Of a DNA stretch of 10,462 nt, positions 1-5,942 are shown piece by piece. The notes under the pieces are model-generated. The model was not told the DNA's origin. It saw only the letters and a list, made by a program, of their open reading frames with translations, and did no database searches. A program made the translations under genes and the position numbers. Where the stretch lies: positions 1 through 10,462 of the forward strand of contig JAOTZA010000098.1 in assembly GCA_029861655.1 (NCBI GenBank). The letters run 5' to 3'. Source of the stretch: Acidobacteriota bacterium. GTDB lineage: Bacteria > Acidobacteriota > Thermoanaerobaculia > Multivoradales > JAHEKO01. Position 1 is the stretch's first letter. Every line of letters begins with the position of its first letter.

Positions 1-7
1 GATCGGG

Positions 8-964
8 ATGAGCCTCTCCAACCTCTACCGGTTTGCCCAGAAACCGATCCTCGAACACTTCCCTGGGCGCCTGGCCTACTACGCGAGCCATGTGCTGATC
101 GTGGTCACCGGAGTCGGCTTCGGTGTCGAGGTCGCTATCCGGATCATCGATGCGATCGGCGGCGCGTCGACGACCGACATGCGCCCCGACGTGTTTCGAA
201 TCGGTCTGGTCGTGGCGACGGTGATTGTGGTCACCGTGGTCTCCTTCGAGAAACTGCGCGAAAGGGCGCGTGCCACGGAGTTGGTGGCCCAGCAGGCGCA
301 AAAAGAGGCGCTTAAGGCGCAGCTCGAAGCGCTCCAGGCGCGAACCAATCCGCACTTCCTATTCAACAGCCTCAATACCGTCGCCGGTCTGATCGAGGAA
401 GATCCGCACGGGGCGGAGAAGGTGCTCGAAAAACTCTCCGGTCTGTTCCGTTACTCGCTGGACGGGTCGAAGACCGAATGGGTGAGGCTTGAACAGGAGC
501 TCAAAGCCGTCACCGATTACTTGGAGGTCGAGCGGATCCGGCTCGGCGAGCGGCTGCGCGCCGAGGTCGAGGTCGAACCGGGGGTCGAGAGTCTCCTCGT
601 TCCACCCTTGTTGCTCCAGCCGTTGGTAGAGAACGCGGTGCTTCACGCGGTGGCGCCCCGCGCCTCCGGAGGGAAGCTGGTTGTTCGCGCAAAACGGGAG
701 GGCCTGAGCCTGCAATTGGCCGTCGAGGACGATGGTCCGGGTTTGGGAAACTCGGAGCACAAAGGAAGCGGGACGGCTCTCGACGATCTGCGTCAGCGCC
801 TGGCGATGGTGTACGGTGACCAGGCGGCACTCGAAACCGAGTCGCCCGCAGCCGGTGGCTGCAGGGTCACGGTCCGATTGCCGCTCGAAGGTGTGGCGAG
901 AGGAGAAGACGCCGGGGCCTCGGACAAATCCGAGGCGGGATCGGCGGCATCGGAGATCGCGTGA
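8..964 (+). CDS. LytS/YehU-type membrane sensor histidine kinase (5' end possibly outside the window)
   Basis: This is a sensor kinase of the His_kinase (LytS/YehU) family, which passes phosphate to a LytTR response regulator. Two hydrophobic stretches (about residues 28-48 and 64-80) look like membrane helices. A charged Ala/Gln/Glu-rich coiled coil follows (about 82-112), then the family signature NPHFLFNSLN with the presumed phospho-accepting His116. The ATPase N box LVENAVLHA has Asn209, and the G box DDGPGLG covers residues 241-247. The last 20 or so residues are Gly/Ala/Ser/Glu-rich and unstructured. Only seven bases precede the ATG and the frame is open to the window edge, so the start is unproven. 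Family members often have more membrane helices, so the N-terminus may be longer. The stop overlaps the GTG of the response regulator (GTGA), indicating translational coupling. The signal sensed cannot be read from the sequence. Confidence 0.9.
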   Translation: MSLSNLYRFAQKPILEHFPGRLAYYASHVLIVVTGVGFGVEVAIRIIDAIGGASTTDMRPDVFRIGLVVATVIVVTVVSFEKLRERARATELVAQQAQKEALKAQLEALQARTNPHFLFNSLNTVAGLIEEDPHGAEKVLEKLSGLFRYSLDGSKTEWVRLEQELKAVTDYLEVERIRLGERLRAEVEVEPGVESLLVPPLLLQPLVENAVLHAVAPRASGGKLVVRAKREGLSLQLAVEDDGPGLGNSEHKGSGTALDDLRQRLAMVYGDQAALETESPAAGGCRVTVRLPLEGVARGEDAGASDKSEAGSAASEIA

Positions 965-1701
965 AGGTTCTGGTCGTCGATGACGAGCGGGTGGCGCGGA
1001 ATCGCCTCAAGCGAATGCTCGGGCGGATCGAAGGGCTCGAGGTGGTGGGCGAGGCAGCCGACGGCAAGGAGGCGCTCGAGCGGATCGTGGAGCTCGAGCC
1101 CGACGTGGCGTTTCTCGACATTCGGATGCCCGAGATGGACGGTCTCGAGCTCGCGCGCCGATTGCCCGAGAGCACGCGGGTGATCTTTACGACGGCCTAT
1201 GACGAGTACGCGGTCGAGGCCTTCGAGACTTCCGCAGTGGATTATCTTTTGAAGCCGGTCGAGGCCGAACGTCTCGAAACAGCGATTCGCAAGCTCGAGC
1301 GCCGGGCGGCGAGGCGAGAAACGCCGGATCTCGAGCGGCTGCTCGAGCGAATCGTCGGCCGGGACGAACCGCGCCGCATCACGGCAAGGCGCGGGGACAC
1401 TATCCGCGTGTTCGACCCGAGGACCATCTCGCGATTTCACGCCCAGGACCGCTACACGGTATTCCGCCACGAGGGTCACGACTATCTTCTCGACGAGAGC
1501 ATCACCTCGCTCGAGGAACGGCTCGCTGACGTGGGGTTTGTCCGCACTCATCGGAGCGAACTGGTGAGCCTCGATGCGATTCGCGCGCTCAAGCGAGAGG
1601 ACGACATCAACCATGTCGAACTGGCGGACGGCCAGCGCGCCGTGGTCAGTCGCCGACACCTCAGGGAACTCAAGCGACGGCTCGGGATCCCGGTCAAGTA
1701 G
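961..1701 (+). CDS. LytTR-family response regulator
   Basis: This is the cognate DNA-binding response regulator of the upstream kinase. The receiver domain (about 1-120) has the acidic pair Asp7/Asp8, the phospho-accepting Asp53 in FLDIRMPEMDG, Thr77/Thr78 and the conserved Lys98 in LLKPVE. The C-terminal part (about 140-243) is a LytTR domain, recognisable from the DTIRVF, RYTVFRHEGHDYLL and FVRTHRSELVSL blocks, which in this family binds DNA through beta strands. The start is GTG at 961, overlapping the kinase stop by four bases. No independent ribosome binding site is needed if translation is coupled. The total of 246 residues is normal for the family. The TAG stop is the first three bases of an inverted-repeat element that fills the downstream intergenic gap. 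Its target promoters are unknown, and no obvious paired LytTR sites were identified in the window. Confidence 0.93.
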   Translation: MKVLVVDDERVARNRLKRMLGRIEGLEVVGEAADGKEALERIVELEPDVAFLDIRMPEMDGLELARRLPESTRVIFTTAYDEYAVEAFETSAVDYLLKPVEAERLETAIRKLERRAARRETPDLERLLERIVGRDEPRRITARRGDTIRVFDPRTISRFHAQDRYTVFRHEGHDYLLDESITSLEERLADVGFVRTHRSELVSLDAIRALKREDDINHVELADGQRAVVSRRHLRELKRRLGIPVK

Positions 1702-1820
1702 ACGCCTGAAAGGGCCGAATCTGCTGCGTTACGCTCCCTGCGGCCTCCTCGGCGTACTTCGAGTACGCCTGTGTCGACCTCGGTCGCAAGCCTTGCATCT
1801 CCGGACATTTCCGGCGTCTA
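1699..1820. repeat. 122-bp repeat element with terminal inverted repeats and internal hairpin
   Basis: The ends are perfect 8-bp inverted repeats, TAGACGCC (1699-1706) and GGCGTCTA (1813-1820). The match continues inward with mismatches, giving 17 of 21 bases paired. At the centre lies a perfect hairpin, GGCGTACT-TCG-AGTACGCC (1751-1769). A smaller palindrome, CGACC-TC-GGTCG, is at 1775-1786. The element has no coding capacity. It sits between two convergent genes and supplies the stop codon of the response regulator. From memory, short non-coding repeats with a similar hairpin and a 'CTTGCATCTCCGGACATTT'-like end occur in many copies in some high-GC genomes; this could not be checked here. 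It may be a MITE-like or REP-like element that also serves as a bidirectional RNA 3' end. Only one copy lies in this window. Confidence 0.6.
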
Positions 1821-1850
1821 ACTCGTTCTGTTGGCCGTCGCTGTGAGCGG

Positions 1851-2291
1851 CTAGAACGCGGGGGTGTTCTCGAGCGGCGGCTCCTGAATCGAGGCGAGGT
1901 AATCGACCAGCAGGTTGATTTGAGATTCGACCTCCACCTCTTGGTCGTCGCCGCGACCGAGGTCCCGGAGAGAAAGACCCCAGATCGGCATCTCACGGGT
2001 TCCGTGGGTTCCAATGTCGATTCGTCCATCGATGATCTGCGCGATCTCATCCCGAGGGAAATCCCCCTCACGCCTCTTGGCTATTCGGGTCAGATCTGCG
2101 GGCTCGACCCTGAGATCGTCAGCGATGGTGCCGTCTCCGGCACCGGATACTCCATGACATGAGCTGCAATGGAGACGGTAGAGGATCCGGCCGCGCGGGG
2201 GTGGACTTTGAGAAGCCTTCTCCTCGGCCCCTATCGGACCGGGAGCAGCGAGCAGGACGCCGAGAGCCAGCGCGAGCGGCAAGATTCCCAT
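1851..2291 (-). CDS. Exported mono-haem cytochrome c
   Basis: This is a small periplasmic class I-type cytochrome c, an electron carrier. Residues 1-22 form a Sec signal peptide (Leu/Ala-rich core, cleavage probably after IGA). The haem-attachment motif CSSCH is at residues 42-46, followed by GVSGAGDG, typical of cytochrome c domains. The likely sixth haem ligand is Met101 in REMPIWG. The total of 146 residues fits one domain. An in-frame TGA two codons upstream of the ATG fixes 2291 as the most upstream start. The signal peptide has no Lys or Arg before its core, which is unusual. No clear Shine-Dalgarno sequence is visible. The gene stands alone, divergent from the methyltransferase and convergent with the two-component pair, so its oxidase or reductase partner cannot be inferred. 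Confidence 0.88.
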   Translation of the reverse strand: MGILPLALALGVLLAAPGPIGAEEKASQSPPPRGRILYRLHCSSCHGVSGAGDGTIADDLRVEPADLTRIAKRREGDFPRDEIAQIIDGRIDIGTHGTREMPIWGLSLRDLGRGDDQEVEVESQINLLVDYLASIQEPPLENTPAF

Positions 2292-2324
2292 GAATCATCA
2301 GGGTAGCAGGACTCTCCTGGAAGC

Positions 2325-2372
2325 GAACCGTGCGGGTGGGCGGTTCTGCGCACCCCACTGCGGGTGGGCGGT
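2325..2372. promoter_or_regulatory. Intergenic operator-like repeats between divergent genes
   Basis: The 112-bp gap between the divergent cytochrome c and methyltransferase genes holds two perfect 14-bp direct repeats, TGCGGGTGGGCGGT (2331-2344 and 2359-2372), 28 bp apart. The first copy overlaps a perfect inverted repeat, GAACCG-N10-CGGTTC (2325-2330 and 2341-2346). Paired sites in a divergent promoter region suggest a shared regulator-binding region, but no regulator gene is adjacent and no clear -35/-10 boxes are seen. A chance duplication is possible. Confidence 0.35.
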
Positions 2373-2403
2373 CGAAGACGTCTGGCGGTGGTAGTTTCTC
2401 GGG

Positions 2404-3102
2404 ATGGCCACGGCTGCAAACCAGAATGATTCGGTGTGGGAAAAGCCCGACTCGGTCGAGAGGTTCGCTGCCCGCGATCCGGATCTCAGGTTGCTCGAGC
2501 TGATGGACGGTCTTACAGACGCGAGCCGCTGGAGGATCCTCGATCTTGGCTGCGCCGGCGGTCGCAACACGGTGGTGCTGGCCAAACGTGGGTTTGATGT
2601 TCACGCTCGGGATGCGTCCCGGGCGATGATCGCTCGCACCCGTCAACGTGTGGCGGAGATTCTGGGCGAGAAGGAAGCGTCGCGGCGAGTGCGTCGCGGA
2701 AGGATGGACGAACTGGGCGACTTCACCGCAGACGTGTTTAACCTGGTCGTTGCGCTCGGTCTCTACCACTGTGCGTCTAGCCGAGAGGAGTGGGACGGCG
2801 CGCTCTCCGAGACCGTTCGGGTTCTCAAACCAGGTGGCAGGCTCCTGGTCTCCGTCTTCCACCCCGAAACGGATCTTCACGGCAAGGGCACACAGCCGGT
2901 GCCGGGAGAAGAACACGTCTACAGCGGCTTCTCGTCGGGCCGCACCTTCTTGGTGGACGCGCCGACGCTCGACTCCGAGGTCGCGCGGTTCGATCTCGAG
3001 CCCGTTGTGCCCACCAACACGGTGAGGGTTCCGCTCGAGAAAGGCCGGCGAGTCGTGGTCAACGCGCTCTACACTAAGAAAAGGGGACAGTCCCCGAGTT
3101 GA
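2404..3102 (+). CDS. Class I SAM-dependent methyltransferase
   Basis: This is a soluble methyltransferase with the class I Rossmann fold. The SAM-binding motif I is ILDLGCAGGRNT at residues 45-56. An acidic residue in HARDAS ends the second strand. The block VALGLYHCASSREEW and the late motif LKPGGRLLVSVFHPE complete the family pattern. It resembles the Methyltransf_11/25 group, which includes TehB-like enzymes and unassigned small-molecule methyltransferases; the substrate cannot be inferred. The total of 232 residues is normal. The ATG at 2404 has only a weak upstream purine run (GGG directly before it), so the start is moderately sure. The final residues, from about RGQSPS to the stop, are encoded by the left arm and loop of a repeat (3083-3120). 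The native C-terminus may therefore have been slightly different. Confidence 0.85.
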   Translation: MATAANQNDSVWEKPDSVERFAARDPDLRLLELMDGLTDASRWRILDLGCAGGRNTVVLAKRGFDVHARDASRAMIARTRQRVAEILGEKEASRRVRRGRMDELGDFTADVFNLVVALGLYHCASSREEWDGALSETVRVLKPGGRLLVSVFHPETDLHGKGTQPVPGEEHVYSGFSSGRTFLVDAPTLDSEVARFDLEPVVPTNTVRVPLEKGRRVVVNALYTKKRGQSPS

Positions 3103-3120
3103 GCAAGGAGGACTGTCCCC
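3083..3120. repeat. REP-like GGGGACAGTCC inverted repeat
   Basis: Two perfect 11-bp arms, GGGGACAGTCC (3083-3093) and GGACTGTCCCC (3110-3120), flank a 16-base spacer. The left arm runs into a second palindrome, GGGGAC-A-GTCCCC (3083-3095). The methyltransferase stop codon lies in the spacer. From memory, GGGGACAGTCCCC-type repeats are common, dispersed elements in several bacterial groups and are thought to be mobilised by REP-associated transposases; none is present here. No T-run follows either arm, so it is not a standard terminator. It lies between two convergent genes. Confidence 0.6.
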
Positions 3121-3125
3121 GAATC

Positions 3126-3155
3126 GCGATCGCGCCGGCAGCGGTGCCCGATCGC
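3126..3155 (-). terminator. Stem-loop just after the MGGD-repeat gene (possible mRNA 3' end)
   Basis: GCGATCG (3126-3132) pairs with CGATCGC (3149-3155), and GGCA (3137-3140) with TGCC (3145-3148) around a GCGG loop. This gives an 11-bp GC-rich stem with a 4-base bulge. It starts one base past the stop of the minus-strand gene. No U-tract follows, so it is either a U-less terminator or a 3'-end stabiliser of the sigma-factor operon mRNA. Confidence 0.35.
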
Positions 3156-3156
3156 A

Positions 3157-4296
3157 TCAGTTGGCGTACTTCAGGTACACATCGCCGTTGATCGTGCGGA
3201 TCTTGACGTCGTTGCCGCCGCCGTTGAAGCTACCGCCGGCTGAGATGATCTTGCGTGGTGACCCGAAGGTCTTGGTCCAGCTATCCGACTCGCTGATCTC
3301 GAGCTCGGCATCTGAGATGATCTCGTACTTGTCGCTGCGGCCTTTTGTATAGGCGATCTCGATGTCCACCTCCATCGAGAAGTTTCGCGGCACGGTGAGG
3401 TGGATGTCGCCGCCCTTGGAGTCGATCTCGATATCGCGATCCGCCGCCTGGGGGTCTCCGACAACGGTGACCTCGACGTCGCCGCCCATGGTGTTGGCGG
3501 TGACCCGGCCATCGACGCTTCCCAGCACGATGTCACCACCCATGGTCTCCGCATCGACAAAGACCGCCGCTCGAGCCAGTTCGATGTCCCCGCCCATCGT
3601 CTCCAATGTGGCGCCCGACATGGCTTCGCCGAGTTCGATATCTCCCCCCATCGTGGTGATGGTAACCGCCTGACCGGTCGAGGAGCCGTCCGGGCGCGTC
3701 ACGTTCTTATAGCTCACGTCGCCGCCCATCGATGAACCATTCACGTCGCCGATGACGTTTTCGAGCATCACATCGCCGCCCATGGTGCTCACCTCGCCGT
3801 CGACCCGCGAGTCGGTCAGCTCAATGTCGCCACCCATGGTCGAGAGCTTCAGCACCCCGGTCAGGTTCGACAGGTCGAGATCGCCACCCATGGTCTCGCC
3901 GCCGATCTTTCCCTCGACATCCTCGACCGAGATGTCTCCGCCCATCGACTCGATCTCGACATTGAACCGCCGTGGCACGCGAATCGAGATCTCGAACCCG
4001 GACTTGTGGTGGTTTCCCTTGCCGATGGTCTCGGTCTTGACCAGGACACCGTTGGATGTCCGCCTCACTTCGACCGTCTGTTTGTCGCGGTCGCGGCCGG
4101 TTGCCTCGGATTCCACCGAGACCAGGTTGCGGTCCCAGCCGACGACTTGTACCGAGCCGCCGGTGGCCATCTCGACCCGGAGAAGCTCGCCGGGCGTCGC
4201 TTCGATCTCTTCTTCCCGGACATCGGCCGATAGGAAGCCGGGGCCGGCGAGGAACGCCAACAGGGCGATCAGGACGGTTGTTCTTTTTGCATTCAT
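3157..4296 (-). CDS. Exported DUF4097-like beta-repeat protein with nine MGGD repeats
   Basis: This is a secreted or envelope protein of the DUF4097 / putative-adhesin type, which is predicted to fold as a beta-strand solenoid. Residues 1-24 are a Sec signal peptide (MNAKRTT, hydrophobic core, LSA cleavage). MGGD begins at residues 118, 136, 154, 172, 190, 216, 234, 252 and 270, so eight of these nine repeats follow an exact 18-residue step apart from one 26-residue interval. Degenerate copies follow (KGGD at 294 and INGD at 369). The remaining positions alternate hydrophobic and polar residues, as in beta coils. An ideal Shine-Dalgarno AGGAGG lies 7 bases before the ATG. It is the last gene behind the sigma and anti-sigma genes, 45 bases downstream of the anti-sigma gene. 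Its molecular role is not established; sensing or structural support at the cell surface is inference. Confidence 0.88.
   Translation of the reverse strand: MNAKRTTVLIALLAFLAGPGFLSADVREEEIEATPGELLRVEMATGGSVQVVGWDRNLVSVESEATGRDRDKQTVEVRRTSNGVLVKTETIGKGNHHKSGFEISIRVPRRFNVEIESMGGDISVEDVEGKIGGETMGGDLDLSNLTGVLKLSTMGGDIELTDSRVDGEVSTMGGDVMLENVIGDVNGSSMGGDVSYKNVTRPDGSSTGQAVTITTMGGDIELGEAMSGATLETMGGDIELARAAVFVDAETMGGDIVLGSVDGRVTANTMGGDVEVTVVGDPQAADRDIEIDSKGGDIHLTVPRNFSMEVDIEIAYTKGRSDKYEIISDAELEISESDSWTKTFGSPRKIISAGGSFNGGGNDVKIRTINGDVYLKYAN
3406..3945 (-). repeat. 54-bp periodic coding repeat (18-residue MGGD units)
   Basis: Within the DUF4097-like gene the codons for (S/E/T/N)-(T/S)-M-G-G-D recur every 54 bases, visible on the plus strand as the recurring GCCGCCCAT or CCACCCAT. 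Only the MGGD core is conserved in DNA; the intervening codons have diverged. One unit (about 3670-3705) carries eight extra residues rich in Pro, Asp, Gly and Ser. The array runs from the first MGGD to the degenerate KGGD. Confidence 0.85.
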
Positions 4297-4303
4297 GTGT
4301 ATT

Positions 4304-4309
4304 CCTCCT
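4304..4309 (-). promoter_or_regulatory. Strong Shine-Dalgarno AGGAGG for the MGGD-repeat gene
   Basis: On the minus strand a perfect AGGAGG stands 7 bases before the ATG at 4296 and fixes that start. A compact inverted repeat, AGCGCC-AA-GGCGCT (4312-4325), sits two bases upstream of it. Confidence 0.8.
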
Positions 4310-4341
4310 GGAGCGCCTTGGCGCTTCCTTCCATTGCTCGA

Positions 4342-5262
4342 TTAGAAGTCGGCCAGATACGTTCGGGCGCGCGCCGCGATGGCGGTTCCCGGTTCGGGTC
4401 GGCCCTCTGCCAGCGCCGCGGTCAGCGCCTCGGGTGGCACCTGACCGGCGGTCAGGTTGTCGATCGCCAGGAGCCGTAGCTGAACGGACTCCTCGCGTTT
4501 GAGAACATCTAGAAAAGCCGCCCGGACCTGCGGTTCGCTTGGGTCTGCAGCGAGCCTGTCGAGAGCCTTGAGTCGAACGGCGAGGTTGTCGTCTTCGAGC
4601 AGTGCAGCGATCAACGCGTCCTGCACCTTGGGTTCGAGCGAGGGTGCAAGCGAGATCGCCTCGAGCCGGGTGTCCAGGGGCGATCGGTTGACCAGCGACT
4701 GCACCAGGACCTCGGTCACCAACGGATCATCCTTCTGGCGGATCAGGTCCAGGTGAGTGGAGACGTCAAAGCTCAAAGCGATGGTGTCGCTATCGAGCTC
4801 CTTCACCTGCACGTTCGAGTAGAGGTAAGGAGAGTTCTCGGATTCCGCCAACCGATGGCTTTGCGATGCAGCGAGCTCGATCCCTTCGGTGAGAGTCTCC
4901 TTGGGAGCGGACGGACTCTGCATTCCACGCGGGCCGCCGACTCCCACAAAGAACCCAACGACCAGAAGGACCGCTGCGAGGGCGGCCGCAAAGGCCGGTC
5001 TTGCGAAGAAGGCTGAAATCGGGCCCCATCCACGTTCCCGGGCCGGCTCGTTCCGTACCTTTCGGAGTACGCCCCGGCGCAGCTCCAGGAGATCGGCGTC
5101 GGCCGGCTCGACCGACTTCAGGTCGACTCCGGCGAGTTGGCGGTGGACCTCGTAGAGTTCGCTGCAGACCGGGCAACCGGCCACGTGTCCTTCGAGGTCA
5201 CCGATCTCGTTGGTTTCGAGCAGCCTCTCGATGAGCTTCTGACTATCGACGCATTCCGGCAT
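4342..5262 (-). CDS. Anti-sigma factor: zinc-finger, one membrane helix, periplasmic HEAT-like repeats
   Basis: This is a membrane anti-sigma factor that should hold the ECF sigma factor encoded just upstream. The cytoplasmic N-terminus (1-80) has the zinc-binding signature His26-x3-Cys30-x2-Cys33 of the zf-HC2 / ZAS family. A single membrane helix spans about 90-108 (FAAALAAVLLVVGFFVGV). The outer part (about 180-305) is helical with HEAT-like repeats, for example LDTRLEAISLAPSLEPKVQD, NLAVRLKALDRLAADPSEPQ and SVQLRLLAIDNL. Such repeats usually bind other proteins, so this part could receive an envelope signal. The frame extends upstream to 5385, but the ATG at 5262 is chosen: it has the Shine-Dalgarno AAAGGA about 10 bases before it and starts directly at the zinc finger, and the longer form would add a charged, unlikely leader. 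It lies 47 bases after the sigma gene and 45 before the MGGD-repeat gene. Confidence 0.88.
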   Translation of the reverse strand: MPECVDSQKLIERLLETNEIGDLEGHVAGCPVCSELYEVHRQLAGVDLKSVEPADADLLELRRGVLRKVRNEPARERGWGPISAFFARPAFAAALAAVLLVVGFFVGVGGPRGMQSPSAPKETLTEGIELAASQSHRLAESENSPYLYSNVQVKELDSDTIALSFDVSTHLDLIRQKDDPLVTEVLVQSLVNRSPLDTRLEAISLAPSLEPKVQDALIAALLEDDNLAVRLKALDRLAADPSEPQVRAAFLDVLKREESVQLRLLAIDNLTAGQVPPEALTAALAEGRPEPGTAIAARARTYLADF

Positions 5263-5272
5263 GATTGTTTTG

Positions 5273-5278
5273 TCCTTT
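5273..5278 (-). promoter_or_regulatory. Shine-Dalgarno AAAGGA deciding the anti-sigma start
   Basis: AAAGGA on the minus strand, about 10 bases before the ATG at 5262, supports that start over the in-frame ATG at 5385. It lies directly beside the outer stem of an inverted repeat (5280-5325). Confidence 0.6.
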
Positions 5279-5279
5279 C

Positions 5280-5325
5280 GGTCGTCCTGATCTCTCTGGT
5301 GATCGGGGCTCAAGCCCGGACGACC
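5280..5325 (-). other. Potential branched RNA structure spanning the sigma stop codon and the anti-sigma leader
   Basis: Perfect 8-bp arms, GGTCGTCC (5280-5287) and GGACGACC (5318-5325), enclose two shorter hairpins: GATC-N8-GATC (5289-5304) and GGGC-TCAA-GCCC (5306-5317). The sigma stop codon lies inside, and the anti-sigma Shine-Dalgarno is two bases away. It could link translation of the two genes or protect the junction. This was read by eye; no folding energy was computed. Confidence 0.4.
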
Positions 5326-5885
5326 TCCTTTCTCAGGTTTCGAACTCCCCGGAAGAGGACGTTTTTTGCCGTCCCTTCGCTGCACTCGAGAACCGATGCC
5401 ACCTCACGAACGGAGAGGCCATGGAGATAGCGCAAGACAAGGGCCGTGCGATAACGGCGGCTCAGCCGTCCGAGACCACCCAGAAGAATCCGCTGCTGCT
5501 CCTTCTGCAGCTGCTGCATCTCCTGGTCGGGGGTCGACGGGGCCGCGGCGAGCTTTCCGAAGTCGCCTTCGAAAGATTCCCGGCCTTGTACGTGGCGGCG
5601 GTTCGACCGTAACCAGCTCACCCCTTCGTTGTACGCGATCTTCATCAGCCAGGTCTTGAAGCCACTCCGTCCCTCGAAGCTGCCCAGCCGCCGATAGGCC
5701 TTGAGGAAGACCGCCTGGGAGAGATCCATCGCGTTTTCGTGGCTACCACCGAAGCCCCAAGAGGTCTTGTAGACGTGCCGTTCGTAACGGCCCATCAGCT
5801 CGTCATAGGCGTCGAGCCGGCCGCCGAGGATCTCCTCGATCAGTTCTGAATCGGTTGGGGGGGCGGCGGGCGCTAATGCTGGCAT
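5310..5885 (-). CDS. ECF-family RNA polymerase sigma factor
   Basis: This is an extracytoplasmic-function sigma-70 factor that redirects RNA polymerase to stress promoters. Region 2 covers about residues 24-97 (DLSQAVFLKAYRRLGSFEGRSGFKTWLMKIAYN). Region 4 covers about 133-187 (LSRRYRTALVLRYLHGLSVREVASVLECSEGTAKNVLFRGVRNLRKE), a helix-turn-helix that contacts the -35 box. The length of 191 residues is typical. An in-frame TGA directly precedes the ATG, so 5885 is the most upstream start; an AGGTGA sequence abuts it, closer than ideal. The zinc-finger anti-sigma gene follows on the same strand, and a serine protease gene ends 57 bases upstream. ECF factors are usually autoregulated, but no GGAAC-type -35 site is obvious in the short leader. 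Confidence 0.93.
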   Translation of the reverse strand: MPALAPAAPPTDSELIEEILGGRLDAYDELMGRYERHVYKTSWGFGGSHENAMDLSQAVFLKAYRRLGSFEGRSGFKTWLMKIAYNEGVSWLRSNRRHVQGRESFEGDFGKLAAAPSTPDQEMQQLQKEQQRILLGGLGRLSRRYRTALVLRYLHGLSVREVASVLECSEGTAKNVLFRGVRNLRKEVVRA

Positions 5886-5942
5886 TCACCTACATTAGAC
5901 GCAGGCCCGGACGATTGGTTAGCACCCAGAGTGCAAAAAGGG

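Noticed and set aside
793..1659. A 288-codon open frame on the minus strand opposite the response regulator
   Set aside because: It is a shadow of the LytTR regulator; no motif and no ribosome binding site were seen.
961..1701. Very frequent CTCGAG hexamers (about eight in the response regulator gene, others elsewhere)
   Set aside because: The ones checked lie in frame as Leu-Glu codon pairs with the preferred codons CTC and GAG, so codon usage explains them.
3126..3133. GCGATCGC octamer, identical to the cyanobacterial HIP1 motif
   Set aside because: A single copy in a GC-rich window; nothing else points to a cyanobacterium, and it is explained by the local stem-loop.
3752..4345. Plus-strand frame with repeated Ser-Pro-Pro-Met-Val
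   Set aside because: The repeats are the complement of the MGGD codons of the real minus-strand gene, not a separate repeat protein.
5922..5934. GCAC-CCAGA-GTGC near an A-run between protease and sigma genes, as a terminator
   Set aside because: Only a 4-bp stem, and on the transcribed strand the T-run comes before it, not after it.
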